From positions 1-64,000 of the forward strand of contig JAHDQE010000015.1 in assembly GCA_018433975.1 (NCBI GenBank): 64,000 nt of DNA. The letters run 5' to 3'. Source of the stretch: Ornatilinea sp. GTDB taxonomy: Bacteria; Chloroflexota; Anaerolineae; Anaerolineales; Anaerolineaceae. A model generated the notes under the pieces. The model had not been told where the DNA came from. It made no database searches and saw only the letters and a program-made list of their open reading frames with translations. The translations under genes and the position numbers were made by a program. Shown here one piece after another: positions 26,995 through 35,648 of this stretch. How positions within the stretch are numbered: position 1 is the first letter of the stretch; each line of letters starts with the position of its first letter.

Positions 26995-27662
26995 ACCCTA
27001 AAATTGTCGAAGAGAATTTCTGCACCGGGAGTATCATACGTGCTGGCGATCAGCCCGACATCTCCATTAGGGAAATCAGAGTCTTTGACTTCTGCGAGGA
27101 TTTCTCCATTTGCGTATAGCGTGAGGGTGTCATCTATACAGTCGAATTGCAGTTGGTTGGTAGAAAGTCCCAGATTGATTTTTGGGCTGTCCTGCATGTA
27201 GTCCATTCCAACTAATTCAAACTTTCCGTTTTTATTTTTGATGATTGCGTAATATCCATCGGCTGAAATTAAACCTACATAAAAATTTTTTACATCTTTA
27301 TATCTGCAGATGATGCCATATTCTGTATCTGTGGCCCCATTAACCATTTCGGCTTCCGTTTTAATGCGGGTGTCAGAGAATACCTTACCGGGATTAGCCC
27401 ATCCATAGAAGTTTGTGTCATTGATGAGAATTTGATAGCGTCCGTCTAGATAATCCGTTGTTAAAAAACTGTCACTGGTCCTATCCCAACCACTGTCGGT
27501 TTGGGAGAAATCATCCTGAAAGAGAACATCATTTGCGGAAGAATCGGAAGAAGTCCCTTCGCCTTCTTTCGCAACAGACTCAATAACCTCAACCGGATTG
27601 GAGCAGGCCAGCATTAAGAAGAGGATAGTGGAAACAATGAAGAACAATGTCCTCTTATTCAT
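26982..27662 (-). CDS. Lipoprotein with concanavalin-like (DUF1080/LamG-type) domain
   Basis: A 226-residue lipoprotein: signal helix ending in LMLAC (Cys20), a Ser/Glu-rich linker, then a jelly-roll domain beginning LFQDDFSQTDSGWDR and ending LFDNFRVYRP. The pattern DDFS...GW, GRYQILI, YGIICRYKD.KNFYVGLIS, LYANG and VGLIAS is typical of carbohydrate-binding or laminin-G/DUF1080-like folds seen many times in Chloroflexota surface proteins. Ligand is unknown. It converges on and slightly overlaps the DUF402 gene. Confidence 0.7.
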   Translation of the reverse strand: MNKRTLFFIVSTILFLMLACSNPVEVIESVAKEGEGTSSDSSANDVLFQDDFSQTDSGWDRTSDSFLTTDYLDGRYQILINDTNFYGWANPGKVFSDTRIKTEAEMVNGATDTEYGIICRYKDVKNFYVGLISADGYYAIIKNKNGKFELVGMDYMQDSPKINLGLSTNQLQFDCIDDTLTLYANGEILAEVKDSDFPNGDVGLIASTYDTPGAEILFDNFRVYRP

Positions 27663-27730
27663 ATTTAGAAAAGCAATCCTTTCAATGGGCAGTTTTGCAA
27701 GTGGTTTCTGCTTTTATCGAGAAAGTTGGA

Positions 27731-28045
27731 TTAAAAACCGGTAGATAAAGGGGAATAGGCCAATATTTCGTTCAGGGTTCCGCTAAGATATTGGTGATTA
27801 CCTTGCGTTGCGATCAGGGTGATGGCTAAAAGGCCAAAACAGCATAAGCAAAGAATGAGCAGCGCAACAACAATTGCGATAATCCAGGCCCACTGGTTGG
27901 CTTTGCTGCCATTCTCATGGAGTGTGGTCATTTCTTCCTGTGTGGGAAACGGTGCATCTTCAAAATCAACGGAACCTGATAAATTGGATTCCGCTGGTTC
28001 TTCTGCGGGCTCAGGAATATCTGGTAAAGATTCAAAATCAGTCAT
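27731..28045 (-). CDS. Small single-pass membrane protein, hypothetical
   Basis: A 104-residue protein. The first half is acidic and Pro/Glu-rich (PDIPEPAEEPAES), then a Cys-rich membrane helix (about 52-80, with LLILCLCCFGLLAI), then a short tail. No known domain is recognised. It lies 13 bp after the DUF4190-like gene and is probably co-transcribed with it. The acidic cytoplasmic face and Cys cluster resemble small Anaerolineae membrane proteins of unknown role. Confidence 0.6.
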   Translation of the reverse strand: MTDFESLPDIPEPAEEPAESNLSGSVDFEDAPFPTQEEMTTLHENGSKANQWAWIIAIVVALLILCLCCFGLLAITLIATQGNHQYLSGTLNEILAYSPLSTGF

Positions 28046-28058
28046 CAGAAATCTCCAT

Positions 28059-28403
28059 CTAGGGAATTAAAGTGAAGCCAAAGTTTGCTTCATTCATAAA
28101 AGGGATACAAAGAGCGGGGGCTGCGATAGCTCCTGTCAGGATAAACAGGAACAGGCAAAAGCCCATTACGGATACGGCAATATTTAAGTAGCCCAGGACC
28201 AATCCGGCTGTTGCCATCCCGTCGCCGGAGATCTGTCCGCCGCTTTTCTTGATTTCGTTTTTGGCAATATGTCCAAAGATTATTGCCAGAATCCCTCCTA
28301 ATCCAAACAAACCTAACCATGCCATTACACCGCTGATTAGACTGATGATGGCGTTGGAACTGTTTTGGATTGGGGTTGGGGTTGATAATTGCGAATTCGA
28401 CAT
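28059..28403 (-). CDS. DUF4190-like membrane protein
   Basis: A 114-residue protein with two membrane helices. It has the DUF4190 signature: SNAIISLISGVMAWLGLFGLGGILAIIFGHIA, then the GHIAKNEIKKSGGQISGDGMATAGLVLGYLNI loop linking the helices. These proteins are small inner-membrane proteins of unknown function. The C-terminal extension after the second helix is short. The gene is the middle member of a leftward group with the DUF4126 gene (15-bp gap upstream). Confidence 0.8.
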   Translation of the reverse strand: MSNSQLSTPTPIQNSSNAIISLISGVMAWLGLFGLGGILAIIFGHIAKNEIKKSGGQISGDGMATAGLVLGYLNIAVSVMGFCLFLFILTGAIAAPALCIPFMNEANFGFTLIP

Positions 28404-28418
28404 TGTTTTTCTCTCTTT

Positions 28419-28997
28419 CTATGAACTCCTATCCTGTAAGGACAGGGAGTTTTTCTTTTTTTGGAATCTCCAAACAATCCATGCGGTTATGATGATGAGG
28501 GCACAGGCTAAAACCACGGGAATCACAACGGCAAGAATGGACAATATCGTAGAAACAATATCTTCCAGAATGCTGACGGGGATGTTGCCTGCTCCGCCGG
28601 TTGCTGCCGTAACTGCTGGACGCACAGCCAATGATTTGGTGGCGTGGACCCCACCAGCAACCAGCAGGCCGGCAGCCAGAGATAATACCGGATGGATGTT
28701 GGTGATGACTTCCGCACTGGCTGCGAAAACGATGGCTCCGGCGGCAGGACGCACAAAAGTCTGGATGATATCGTTAACGTGGTTGATTGCCGGGAATTTG
28801 TCGGCGAAAAATTCGATTAAAGACAACAGGGTTAACAAGCCAATCACCCACCAGCTTGTTAGCGCGTCCCAGGGTGTATTCAGTTCAATCAGATTGGTAA
28901 ACCGTGCCAGGATTGAAACCACGAGCAGGGGAATGTAAGCATTGAGCCCTGCACTGGCTGAAAGCCCAAAAGCCGAAAAAATTCCCAGAATATCCAT
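28419..28997 (-). CDS. DUF4126 membrane protein
   Basis: A 192-residue multi-pass membrane protein matching DUF4126: GLSASAGLNAYIPLLVVSILAR at the N-terminus, then LSLIEFFADKFPAINHVND, RPAAGAIVFAAS and a Gly/Ala-rich helix pair with GLLVAGGVHATKS. About five to six membrane helices. The C-terminus is basic with KKKNS. Function is unknown. The gene follows the DUF2085 gene by 29 bp. Confidence 0.82.
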   Translation of the reverse strand: MDILGIFSAFGLSASAGLNAYIPLLVVSILARFTNLIELNTPWDALTSWWVIGLLTLLSLIEFFADKFPAINHVNDIIQTFVRPAAGAIVFAASAEVITNIHPVLSLAAGLLVAGGVHATKSLAVRPAVTAATGGAGNIPVSILEDIVSTILSILAVVIPVVLACALIIITAWIVWRFQKKKNSLSLQDRSS

Positions 28998-29026
28998 TTA
29001 CTCCAACTCCTTAAATAATTGCTTAC

Positions 29027-29827
29027 CTATAAAGAAAAACCACTCCAGGTTCCGGTCAATAAATAGCGCACCAGATCCATGGCAGCAATCTGGAGCAGTG
29101 CGGTATCGAGCCCTAAGAGAATAACCCACCAGATCTGTTTAAGATTATACGCTTGATTTTCCTTTTTTAACAACATGATCCAGATGATTGTGTAGATGAT
29201 TGCGAGCATTGCGAGAACCGTGAGGCTGCTTAATATCGTAAAAGGATATAAAACAAGCGGATTTTGGGTCAGAGTGATCAGACCCACCAAAATACCGATC
29301 AGTGTCAACTCACCAATATGACGCCAGGAATCCAGAACGGGTTCCTCGATATATTCTTTCCAAACACACTGGTTGAAAATTGGATACAGCATGGCGGCCA
29401 TTCCGATGCCCATCCCGATCCCGGTTGCCAGCCGCAGCCAATTTTGCGGAGTATAAAGATTTGGAAAAGAGGGCAGAAAATGTAAATAGGAGTTAACACC
29501 GTCAATACCAAAGGCTGCCAGAAATAAGATTAAAATAATGGAAACTTTTTTGGAGGGTAAATTTCCCCTTTTTCCTCTTTTTAGCTGGTAAATCAAAGCT
29601 GCCAATGCGCCCAGATACATCCCGGTGCATCGTGAACAAAGAGCAATGGGCCGCCCGTCAATGGAAAAAGACCTTTCAGCAATTTGGTGGCAAACCGCAT
29701 AACCAACCGCGTCTGCTTTTCCCAGCATTCCTGAAGGAGTGTAAACCAACCATACGATTAATAAAAGTGCTGAGCCAAAAATCAGCAATAAACCTGGCAG
29801 ATTGAGCGCTGGATGTTGTTTATTCAT
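29027..29827 (-). CDS. DUF2085 membrane protein
   Basis: A membrane protein of about 266 residues with roughly seven helices. The DUF2085 hallmark is present: YAVCHQIAERSF, then IALCSRCTGMYLGAL, with paired Cys residues that may bind metal. I chose the second ATG (giving MNKQHP) because GGGGAAC lies just before it; an upstream ATG four codons earlier has no ribosome site. A small CCCCAT/ATGGGG hairpin covers that ribosome site. Role unknown. It heads a leftward group of four small membrane-protein genes. Confidence 0.75.
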   Translation of the reverse strand: MNKQHPALNLPGLLLIFGSALLLIVWLVYTPSGMLGKADAVGYAVCHQIAERSFSIDGRPIALCSRCTGMYLGALAALIYQLKRGKRGNLPSKKVSIILILFLAAFGIDGVNSYLHFLPSFPNLYTPQNWLRLATGIGMGIGMAAMLYPIFNQCVWKEYIEEPVLDSWRHIGELTLIGILVGLITLTQNPLVLYPFTILSSLTVLAMLAIIYTIIWIMLLKKENQAYNLKQIWWVILLGLDTALLQIAAMDLVRYLLTGTWSGFSL

Positions 29828-29833
29828 ATTGTT

Positions 29834-29856
29834 CCCCATTATATGGGGGTTTTTTT
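29834..29856 (+). terminator. Short hairpin with T-run at divergent gene starts
   Basis: CCCCAT-TAT-ATGGGG followed by GTTTTTTT. It reads as a rightward terminator, yet no rightward gene precedes it. On the leftward mRNA the same stem covers the ribosome site of the DUF2085 gene. Confidence 0.4.
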
Positions 29857-29937
29857 AGAGGCGCAAGGAATAATCACCTATAATTGGAAAGTAGTTGCCG
29901 GAGTTTTTGTTCAAAATAATGAGGTCGGTGAATTGAA

Positions 29938-31152
29938 ATGATAAAGAAAAGAATTATTGCTGGATTACTGCTGCTTTCGCTGGTTGCTGCCTGTACTTCC
30001 ACGGACCAACCGGTTTTAATGGGAGAAGAAGAATTTCTTGAAGAAAATCAAGTGTTGGGGCAGGATCACATTCCTGTTGATACACCTTCCACTAACGGAG
30101 CCAGCTCTAGTGAGGAGATGTCCAGCCCTGAAATGGATTATCCCGAACAAGGTTATGGGCCGGAGGGTTTCCCGGATGATGTTAACCCTCTGACGGGATT
30201 GCCGCTATCAAACAGCAGCAGACTTGAACGGCGTCCGATTATTGTAAAAGTTGAGAATATGCCGCGAGAACGCAGCCGGCCGCAATGGGGGCTTTCCCGG
30301 GCCGACCACGTATATGAATATTATATTGAGGCCGGAGATACCCGATTTGGAGCAGTTTATTATGGAAATCGACCGGGGCAGGTCGGACCAATCCGCTCTG
30401 CACGGCATTTCGATATACAGTTGATTGATATGTACAAAGCAAGTTTTATTTTTGGAGGCGCCTATCCGGAACTGTACGAAATGCTGCTTACATCAGATTT
30501 TGGGGATCGTTTAATCCGAGAAGGGCCGAACACTGCACCCATGTTGTACCGTTATGAACCTGATCGAGATAACCAATTAATGGCAGATTTATCCCTTATT
30601 GCACCGATATTGGACCGGTATGAGATTGACGACTCGCGTCAGGAACTGGACGGATTGTTCTTTCAGACTCAGATTCCTGCCGGGGGAGAAGCAGCGGACA
30701 GCGTGTATGTCCGCTTTTCAGGAGCTGTGTATAATCGTTGGGATTTTGATAAGCAGGAAGGGACGTATTTCAGGTTTTCGGATGCCGAGGATGACGTAAA
30801 CCGGACCCACGAGGTATACCAACAACTGACAGACCAATTGACCGATGATCCTATCAGCGCTCAAAACGTGGTGGTCCTGATGGTGCAGTATGAAAGCCTC
30901 TCAGATGTTTCTGATGTGTTTAATGTTAACCTGATAGGATCAGGCAGGGCTTATATTGCCAGAGACGGGAAATTGTATTCCGGATTTTGGCAGCGCTCTG
31001 AGAAAGATGATTTGATCTCATTGCTGGATGAGCAGAAAGAGCCTTTTCCCCTTAAGCCGGGTCAGACCTGGTTTGAGGTCCTCAATGAGCCTTCACAAAT
31101 TACCCATCTTGAAGACGAGACTGCATGGCGATTTACTTTTATCCGTCCGTAA
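29938..31152 (+). CDS. DUF3048 (YerB-like) lipoprotein
   Basis: A 404-residue lipoprotein with LLSLVAAC (Cys19), an acidic Ser/Glu linker to about residue 70, and two DUF3048 parts. The first begins NPLTGLPLSNSSRLERRPIIVKVENMPRERSRPQWGLSRAD and contains VGPIRSARHFDIQLIDMY. The second (about 290-400) contains the NVVVLMVQYES strand and ends in PSQITHLEDETAWRFTF. Bacillus YerB is the model; function is unknown, possibly cell-envelope. The gene is transcribed alone and is followed by a strong promoter for the next unit. Confidence 0.85.
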   Translation: MIKKRIIAGLLLLSLVAACTSTDQPVLMGEEEFLEENQVLGQDHIPVDTPSTNGASSSEEMSSPEMDYPEQGYGPEGFPDDVNPLTGLPLSNSSRLERRPIIVKVENMPRERSRPQWGLSRADHVYEYYIEAGDTRFGAVYYGNRPGQVGPIRSARHFDIQLIDMYKASFIFGGAYPELYEMLLTSDFGDRLIREGPNTAPMLYRYEPDRDNQLMADLSLIAPILDRYEIDDSRQELDGLFFQTQIPAGGEAADSVYVRFSGAVYNRWDFDKQEGTYFRFSDAEDDVNRTHEVYQQLTDQLTDDPISAQNVVVLMVQYESLSDVSDVFNVNLIGSGRAYIARDGKLYSGFWQRSEKDDLISLLDEQKEPFPLKPGQTWFEVLNEPSQITHLEDETAWRFTFIRP

Positions 31153-31215
31153 AAAGATACATAAGGATAAAAATGTATAAATAAGGCCTAAAAAAGCGTA
31201 TTAACTGATTCTAAC

Positions 31216-31244
31216 TTGACATTGAGCCTCATTTATGCCATACT
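31216..31244 (+). promoter_or_regulatory. Promoter of the photolyase leader
   Basis: TTGACA, a 17-base spacer and CATACT. The predicted start near 31251 gives a leader of about 230 bases before the photolyase ATG. Confidence 0.7.
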
Positions 31245-31298
31245 AATCACAGTTACAGGTAAAACAAATGTTATATATTGGTTTGCTATCCTAACAAA

Positions 31299-31435
31299 GA
31301 GGAGGTGATGTCATGATAGACAGTAGTAGACTTAGTGCTGTGGCATCCCTCCTGATTGTTTTTTGATTTGGAAGATGCCACAGCCAGAACAATTTGAAAG
31401 GCGTCCTTAGAGGCGCCTTTCACCTTTAAAAGGTG
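31299..31435 (+). promoter_or_regulatory. Structured leader with competing hairpins
   Basis: Four pairings are visible. (a) AGGAGG-T-GATG (31300-31310) with CATC-CCTCCT (31344-31353), followed by a T6 run at 31359-31364, which looks like a terminator and also hides the leader-peptide ribosome site. (b) GCTGTGGCATC (31337-31347) with GATGCCACAGC (31374-31384), 11 bp, which shares GGCATC with (a) and therefore competes. (c) GAAAGGCG with CGCCTTTC (31396-31421). (d) CACCTT with AAGGTG (31421-31435). The arrangement resembles an attenuator, but ligand and mechanism are unknown. Confidence 0.45.
31313..31366 (+). CDS. 17-residue leader peptide (candidate)
   Basis: A short frame encoding MIDSSRLSAVASLLIVF. 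It has an exceptionally strong ribosome site (AGAGGAGGTGAT, nearly full complement to the 16S 3' end) ending seven bases before the ATG. The frame ends inside the loop of hairpin (b) of the leader. The peptide has a polar start and a hydrophobic end, but no run of one amino acid as in amino-acid attenuators. Coding status is inferred from the ribosome site only. Confidence 0.45.
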   Translation: MIDSSRLSAVASLLIVF

Positions 31436-31480
31436 AATTGGAGTAAATTACAGAATCTTCTTATTCTTTTAGGGGAGAAT

Positions 31481-32890
31481 ATGCAGACAGTTATCTGGTG
31501 GATTCGAAGAGATCTCCGCATAAAAAATAACCCGACGCTTCAAGCCGCTGACCCGGAAAATCGTCGTGTCCTTTCGGTTTTTATTCTGGACCCGGTTTTG
31601 CTAAAACGGGATGCAAAAAAGCGGAAAGCCTTTTTGTTTGAGGGGCTGCGCAGGCTGGATGAACAACTGCGGACTTTGGGCAGCCGATTGATATTGCGAG
31701 CAGGGAAGCCAACAGAAGAACTTCTGCGTCTTACGCAAGAATCGGGAGCGGCCCATATTTATGCTGAAGAAGATTATTCCCCCTATTCCCGGAAACGAGA
31801 CCAGGAGGTTGCTAGTCGCTTGAGTCTTCAATTGGTTTTGGGCCTGACAGTTTACCATCCCAATGCGGTGAAAAAACAGGATGGGACGCCTTACACGGTC
31901 TTTACGCCTTTCAGCAAAGCCTGGAAGAGTTTGCCGCAGCCTGATGAAAGCATCCATGCTCCCACACCTCATTTTCTGCAAATTCCGGACGGAATCCATT
32001 CGCTTCCTATACCGGATGCTGCGCCAGTGGAGGATTTCCCCGCCGGAGAAAAAGAAGCTGAAAAGCGACTGCAAGATTTTTTGAGACAGCGGATTGATGG
32101 ATATCGGGATGAGCGGGACCGGCTTGATCTGAACGGCACATCTGTTTTATCTCCCTATTTCCGGTTTGGCATGCTTTCCATCCGGCAGGCGGTCTCCGCA
32201 GCAATAAACGCCATTTGGCAAGCTCCCAATGATGATGCCAGAGCAGGTGCAGAAGCCTGGTTGAATGAATTGATCTGGAGAGAGTTTTATCAATCGATAC
32301 TTTACCATTTTTCGGAAGTGATGCAAAAAGCTTTCCGGCATGATTTGCAATGGATCACCTGGCGGGATTCTTCTGTTGAATTAAATGCATGGAAAAAGGG
32401 ATTAACGGGTTATCCGGTGGTGGACGCTTCAATGCGTCAATTGGCAACATTGGGCTGGATGCATAACCGGGGGCGAATGATTACGGCTTCATTCCTGGTT
32501 AAAGATTTACTCATCAACTGGCAGGAAGGAGAGGAATGGTTTATGCAGCAGCTTGTAGATGGGGATCCGGCGTCCAATAACGGGGGGTGGCAGTGGACTG
32601 CAGGCGTGGGCACGGATGCGGCGCCTTATTTCAGAATTTTCAACCCGGTTCTCCAGGGGAAGAGGTTTGATCCGGAAGGTGGTTTTGTGCGTCAATGGGT
32701 GCCTGAACTGGTGAATGTACCCTTGAAATATATCCACGAGCCCTGGAGGATGCCGCTTGAGGTGCAGTTAACATCGGGTTGTGTTTTGGGGAAGGATTAC
32801 CCTCTGCCAATCGTGAACCACAAAGCGGCGCGGAGCAGGACACTGGAAGCTTATCGGAAATCGAAAAGTCTTTCCTCCGGGAATTATTAA
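31481..32890 (+). CDS. phrB: Deoxyribodipyrimidine photolyase
   Basis: Light-driven DNA repair enzyme, about 469 residues, FAD-dependent. N-terminal photolyase domain starts QTVIWWIRRDLRIKNNP. The C-terminal FAD domain has LNELIWREFYQ, GYPVVDASMRQLATLGWMHNRGRM, DLLINWQEGEEWF and DGDPASNNGGWQWTAGVGTDAAPYFRIFNP, which covers the FAD-binding and electron-transfer Trp positions of class I CPD photolyases. The frame is open 16 codons further upstream, but ATG 31481 has AGGGGAGA before it and matches the family start. Its leader is unusual. It converges on crtI, and the light theme continues in the CarH-like genes. Confidence 0.93.
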   Translation: MQTVIWWIRRDLRIKNNPTLQAADPENRRVLSVFILDPVLLKRDAKKRKAFLFEGLRRLDEQLRTLGSRLILRAGKPTEELLRLTQESGAAHIYAEEDYSPYSRKRDQEVASRLSLQLVLGLTVYHPNAVKKQDGTPYTVFTPFSKAWKSLPQPDESIHAPTPHFLQIPDGIHSLPIPDAAPVEDFPAGEKEAEKRLQDFLRQRIDGYRDERDRLDLNGTSVLSPYFRFGMLSIRQAVSAAINAIWQAPNDDARAGAEAWLNELIWREFYQSILYHFSEVMQKAFRHDLQWITWRDSSVELNAWKKGLTGYPVVDASMRQLATLGWMHNRGRMITASFLVKDLLINWQEGEEWFMQQLVDGDPASNNGGWQWTAGVGTDAAPYFRIFNPVLQGKRFDPEGGFVRQWVPELVNVPLKYIHEPWRMPLEVQLTSGCVLGKDYPLPIVNHKAARSRTLEAYRKSKSLSSGNY

Positions 32891-32937
32891 ATGGTGCCTC
32901 TTAATGAGGAGAATGAGACGGTCCGAAATTGGGTCTC

Positions 32938-34413
32938 TTATTTGTTAATCAACTGATCTACAAATAAGGCTGAATATAACACTGCGGGCAGGCCTGCTCC
33001 GGGTTGTGTTCCGGCTCCAACAAAATATAGATTCCGGATGTCTTCTGACTGGTTGTGAGGCCGGAACCAGTTAGATTGCTGGGGAATGTTTTGGGCTCCG
33101 TAAGCCGCCCCCAGGTAGCTGTTGAGGGTTTGATCAAAATGGAGGGGTGTCAGATGATGCTCAACGACGATGTTCGCTTTAATATCCGGGAGGAAATGTT
33201 CTTCCAGATAATCCAGAATTTGATCCCGATAAGACCGCGAGATTTGCGTCCAATCCAGTTTTGATTGGAGATTGGGTACGGGCGACATCACATAAAAGGA
33301 TTCGCTGCCTTCGGGAGCGATGGTGGCATCGGTCAGGGTGGGCATGTGAAGGTACAGAAAAGAATTTGGGGAGAGTCTTTTGCGGTAAAAGATGTCTTCA
33401 ATGAGCTTCTTGTAAGGGGCGTTGAGAATAATATTGTGGTGAGCCAGATTTGTATCCGTGTATCGTCGTTTTGTTCCAAAATAGATGACAAAAAGAGAGA
33501 AACTGTATTCCATGTTTTTGAAGCGCTGGTTTCGATTCTTTTTTTGCAAAGCAGGAGCAATTAAAGATTGATAAGTGTGGACGGTATCCGCGTTAGAGAT
33601 GATCAAATCCGCCTGCACGATGCTTTGGTCTTTCAATCGGACGCCTGTTGCGCGACCACGCTGCGTGATGATCTGGTCGACTTCAGTGTTCAGGTGGATC
33701 TTCCCTTTTAATTCATTGAATAATTTCACCATTCCGGCGATGATGGATTTTGTTCCACCAATCGGGTAAAAAACGCCGGTTTCAAGCTCCATTTTCATGT
33801 TCATGAGCAGTTCGGGATGGGTATTGAATGGATTGCTGCCAATGAGCAGGGGATGAAAGCTTAATGCGTGTTTAAGGAATTCATCCTGAATGAACTGGCT
33901 CACAAACTCATAAAGGTCTGGTTCATTGCCAAGTTTTATCAGAGCCGGAGCGTTTTTAAATAAATCCAGCATGCGGGTCTGTGGGGCAGGTAGTTCCCCC
34001 GGTTTTTTAGAAGGAATTGCGGTCAATGCCTCCATCAATTTCTTGAAGCCCGCAGCATCCCCGGGACTCAATTGTGCTACCTGGGCCTGCATCTGGGGAA
34101 TATTGTTACTGTAGTCGAAAAACACGCCTTCCGAGTTGAATATGCGATAAAACGGATTGACGGGAACAAGCTGGAAGTAATCACTTGGCTTTTTCCCGGC
34201 GGCTTTGAAAATCTTCTCCAATAAATTTGGACCGGTAATTACGCTTGGTCCGCCATCAAAAGTGAATTGATTAAAAGTATAGGTGTAGGCTCTGCCGCCC
34301 GGTTGATCCCTTTTTTCAAAAATTTCAACCTGATGTCCGCGGGCTGCCAACAAGCACCCGACTGACAATCCTCCAAAACCGCTGCCAATGATGACGATCT
34401 TTTTAGGCTTCAT
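32938..34413 (-). CDS. crtI: Phytoene desaturase (CrtI/CrtN-type)
   Basis: FAD enzyme of carotenoid synthesis, 491 residues. N-terminal dinucleotide motif IIGSGFGGLSVGCLLAARGHQVEIFEKRDQPGGRA and C-terminal FAD-binding signature FVGAGTQPGAGLPAVLYSA are intact. It desaturates phytoene or diapophytoene at the membrane; which one is not readable, and oxygenase-type relatives (CrtO) share the fold. No phytoene synthase is adjacent. A TATAAT at 34426-34431 precedes the ATG by about 12 bases, without a good -35, as expected if an activator or repressor shapes the promoter. CarH-like genes lie directly upstream. Confidence 0.88.
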   Translation of the reverse strand: MKPKKIVIIGSGFGGLSVGCLLAARGHQVEIFEKRDQPGGRAYTYTFNQFTFDGGPSVITGPNLLEKIFKAAGKKPSDYFQLVPVNPFYRIFNSEGVFFDYSNNIPQMQAQVAQLSPGDAAGFKKLMEALTAIPSKKPGELPAPQTRMLDLFKNAPALIKLGNEPDLYEFVSQFIQDEFLKHALSFHPLLIGSNPFNTHPELLMNMKMELETGVFYPIGGTKSIIAGMVKLFNELKGKIHLNTEVDQIITQRGRATGVRLKDQSIVQADLIISNADTVHTYQSLIAPALQKKNRNQRFKNMEYSFSLFVIYFGTKRRYTDTNLAHHNIILNAPYKKLIEDIFYRKRLSPNSFLYLHMPTLTDATIAPEGSESFYVMSPVPNLQSKLDWTQISRSYRDQILDYLEEHFLPDIKANIVVEHHLTPLHFDQTLNSYLGAAYGAQNIPQQSNWFRPHNQSEDIRNLYFVGAGTQPGAGLPAVLYSALFVDQLINK

Positions 34414-34456
34414 AATTAATCCCCAATTATAGCGGGTTTTATTTTGATAGGGAGGC

Positions 34457-34497
34457 CCAAAAAGCTACCGGTCTGAAACACCTCGATAGCTTTTTGG
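34457..34497. terminator. Hairpin between carH-like gene and crtI
   Basis: CCAAAAAGCTA pairs with TAGCTTTTTGG around a 19-base loop. The T-run is inside the stem. It probably ends the carH-like transcript so that crtI has its own promoter. Confidence 0.6.
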
Positions 34498-34521
34498 AGA
34501 ATATTGAAGTGCGGTGTTGTT

Positions 34522-35478
34522 CTAATGTTTATTTTCGGAGGCCTGCATTAAATTTTCTATGGAAGTGATCGTCTCTTTGAGCGATGCATTTAAATAGATT
34601 GCAGGTAATTTATTTGACAGTTTGTAATCTTTGAAAGCCTGTCCGCCAAGCACGATCATGGGACGAGGCGTGGAGAATTTCTCGAGAATCATCGAAAGAT
34701 TTTCCAAAGCCTTGGCCGATTCGGCAATTGTGGCAGTCAGAAGCAACATCTTGGGATGCAGGTGATCCAGTGCTTCTTCAAGGCGTTCGATTTTCAAGTT
34801 AGGACCCAGGTATCTCACATCCCAACCATGCCACCTCAAGACAACCACGATCATCAACAAACCGACTTGATGAATTTCACCTGGTGCACAGGCCGCAATG
34901 ATGACCCCATTTCGAGTGGGCGGGGAGGAAGCGCAAATCATGCTCATCAGGTGTTGGGTGAAAAACTGGGTTGAGAAGTGTTCTGTCACCACGGGGATTT
35001 CTCCGGTGTGCCATTTTTCGCCAATTGTGATCTGGATGGGTTTGATGATGTTGAGTAGAACCTGTTCTACCGAATATAATGAGAATGCACGGCGGAGTAT
35101 TTCCGTTGCATTTGACTCATCAAATTGAATGATTGCATTCAATAATTCCTGCCGAAATTGTTTAATGGAGGCCAGTTGATCTACCGGTTTAGGCGGGAGG
35201 GCCTGGAGAGGATTTTTTCCGGTGTCACGCAGATCGTTCAGATATTGAACCGCACGGCTGATGCTCATTCCTGCGTCTACCTGTGCTTTGAGCCATTGCA
35301 AGGTTCGAAGATCTTCTTCCGAATACAAACGATACCCTTGTTCACCTCGCTGTGGACTGGGTAATCCATATCGCCGTTCCCATGCTCGTAAGGTAACCGG
35401 TAAAAGTCCAGTCATTTGGGAAATTGCCTTAATGTTATAAACAGGCAAATTGTTGTGATCTGAATCCTGAAGGGTCAT
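34522..35478 (-). CDS. CarH/LitR-like MerR regulator with B12-binding photoreceptor domain
   Basis: A 318-residue regulator. MerR-type winged helix at 13-75 (VYNIKAISQMTGLLPVTLRAWERRYGLP), a four-helix bundle and a Rossmann B12-binding domain. All CarH light-sensing signatures are seen: Trp156-His157, then Glu166-His167 (the Wx9EH motif, with His157 equivalent to the Thermus CarH bis-His ligand), and ExHxxG with His203 as lower axial ligand. In Thermus and Myxococcus such proteins hold AdoCbl as a dark repressor and release carotenoid genes in light. Neighbouring crtI and photolyase fit this. SD AAAGGAA. Confidence 0.88.
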   Translation of the reverse strand: MTLQDSDHNNLPVYNIKAISQMTGLLPVTLRAWERRYGLPSPQRGEQGYRLYSEEDLRTLQWLKAQVDAGMSISRAVQYLNDLRDTGKNPLQALPPKPVDQLASIKQFRQELLNAIIQFDESNATEILRRAFSLYSVEQVLLNIIKPIQITIGEKWHTGEIPVVTEHFSTQFFTQHLMSMICASSPPTRNGVIIAACAPGEIHQVGLLMIVVVLRWHGWDVRYLGPNLKIERLEEALDHLHPKMLLLTATIAESAKALENLSMILEKFSTPRPMIVLGGQAFKDYKLSNKLPAIYLNASLKETITSIENLMQASENKH

Positions 35479-35589
35479 ATTTTTTCCTTTATACCTGTAG
35501 ATATATTAACATTAATCGAAAGCCGTGCCCTACGCTTTGTAGAATGTTTGTTTAATCAAAGAGCAGGGGCCTGGGAAAGGAAAGAAAAG

Positions 35590-35617
35590 ACCCTTTCAAA
35601 TAACTAAATGAAAGGGT
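35590..35617. terminator. Terminator hairpin between the two MerR-B12 genes
   Basis: ACCCTTTCA pairs with TGAAAGGGT; on the leftward strand TCTTTTCTTTCC follows. It separates the two regulator transcripts. Confidence 0.6.
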
Positions 35618-35648
35618 GGTTGAGAAAAAAGAAAAGAAATTCGAAAGA

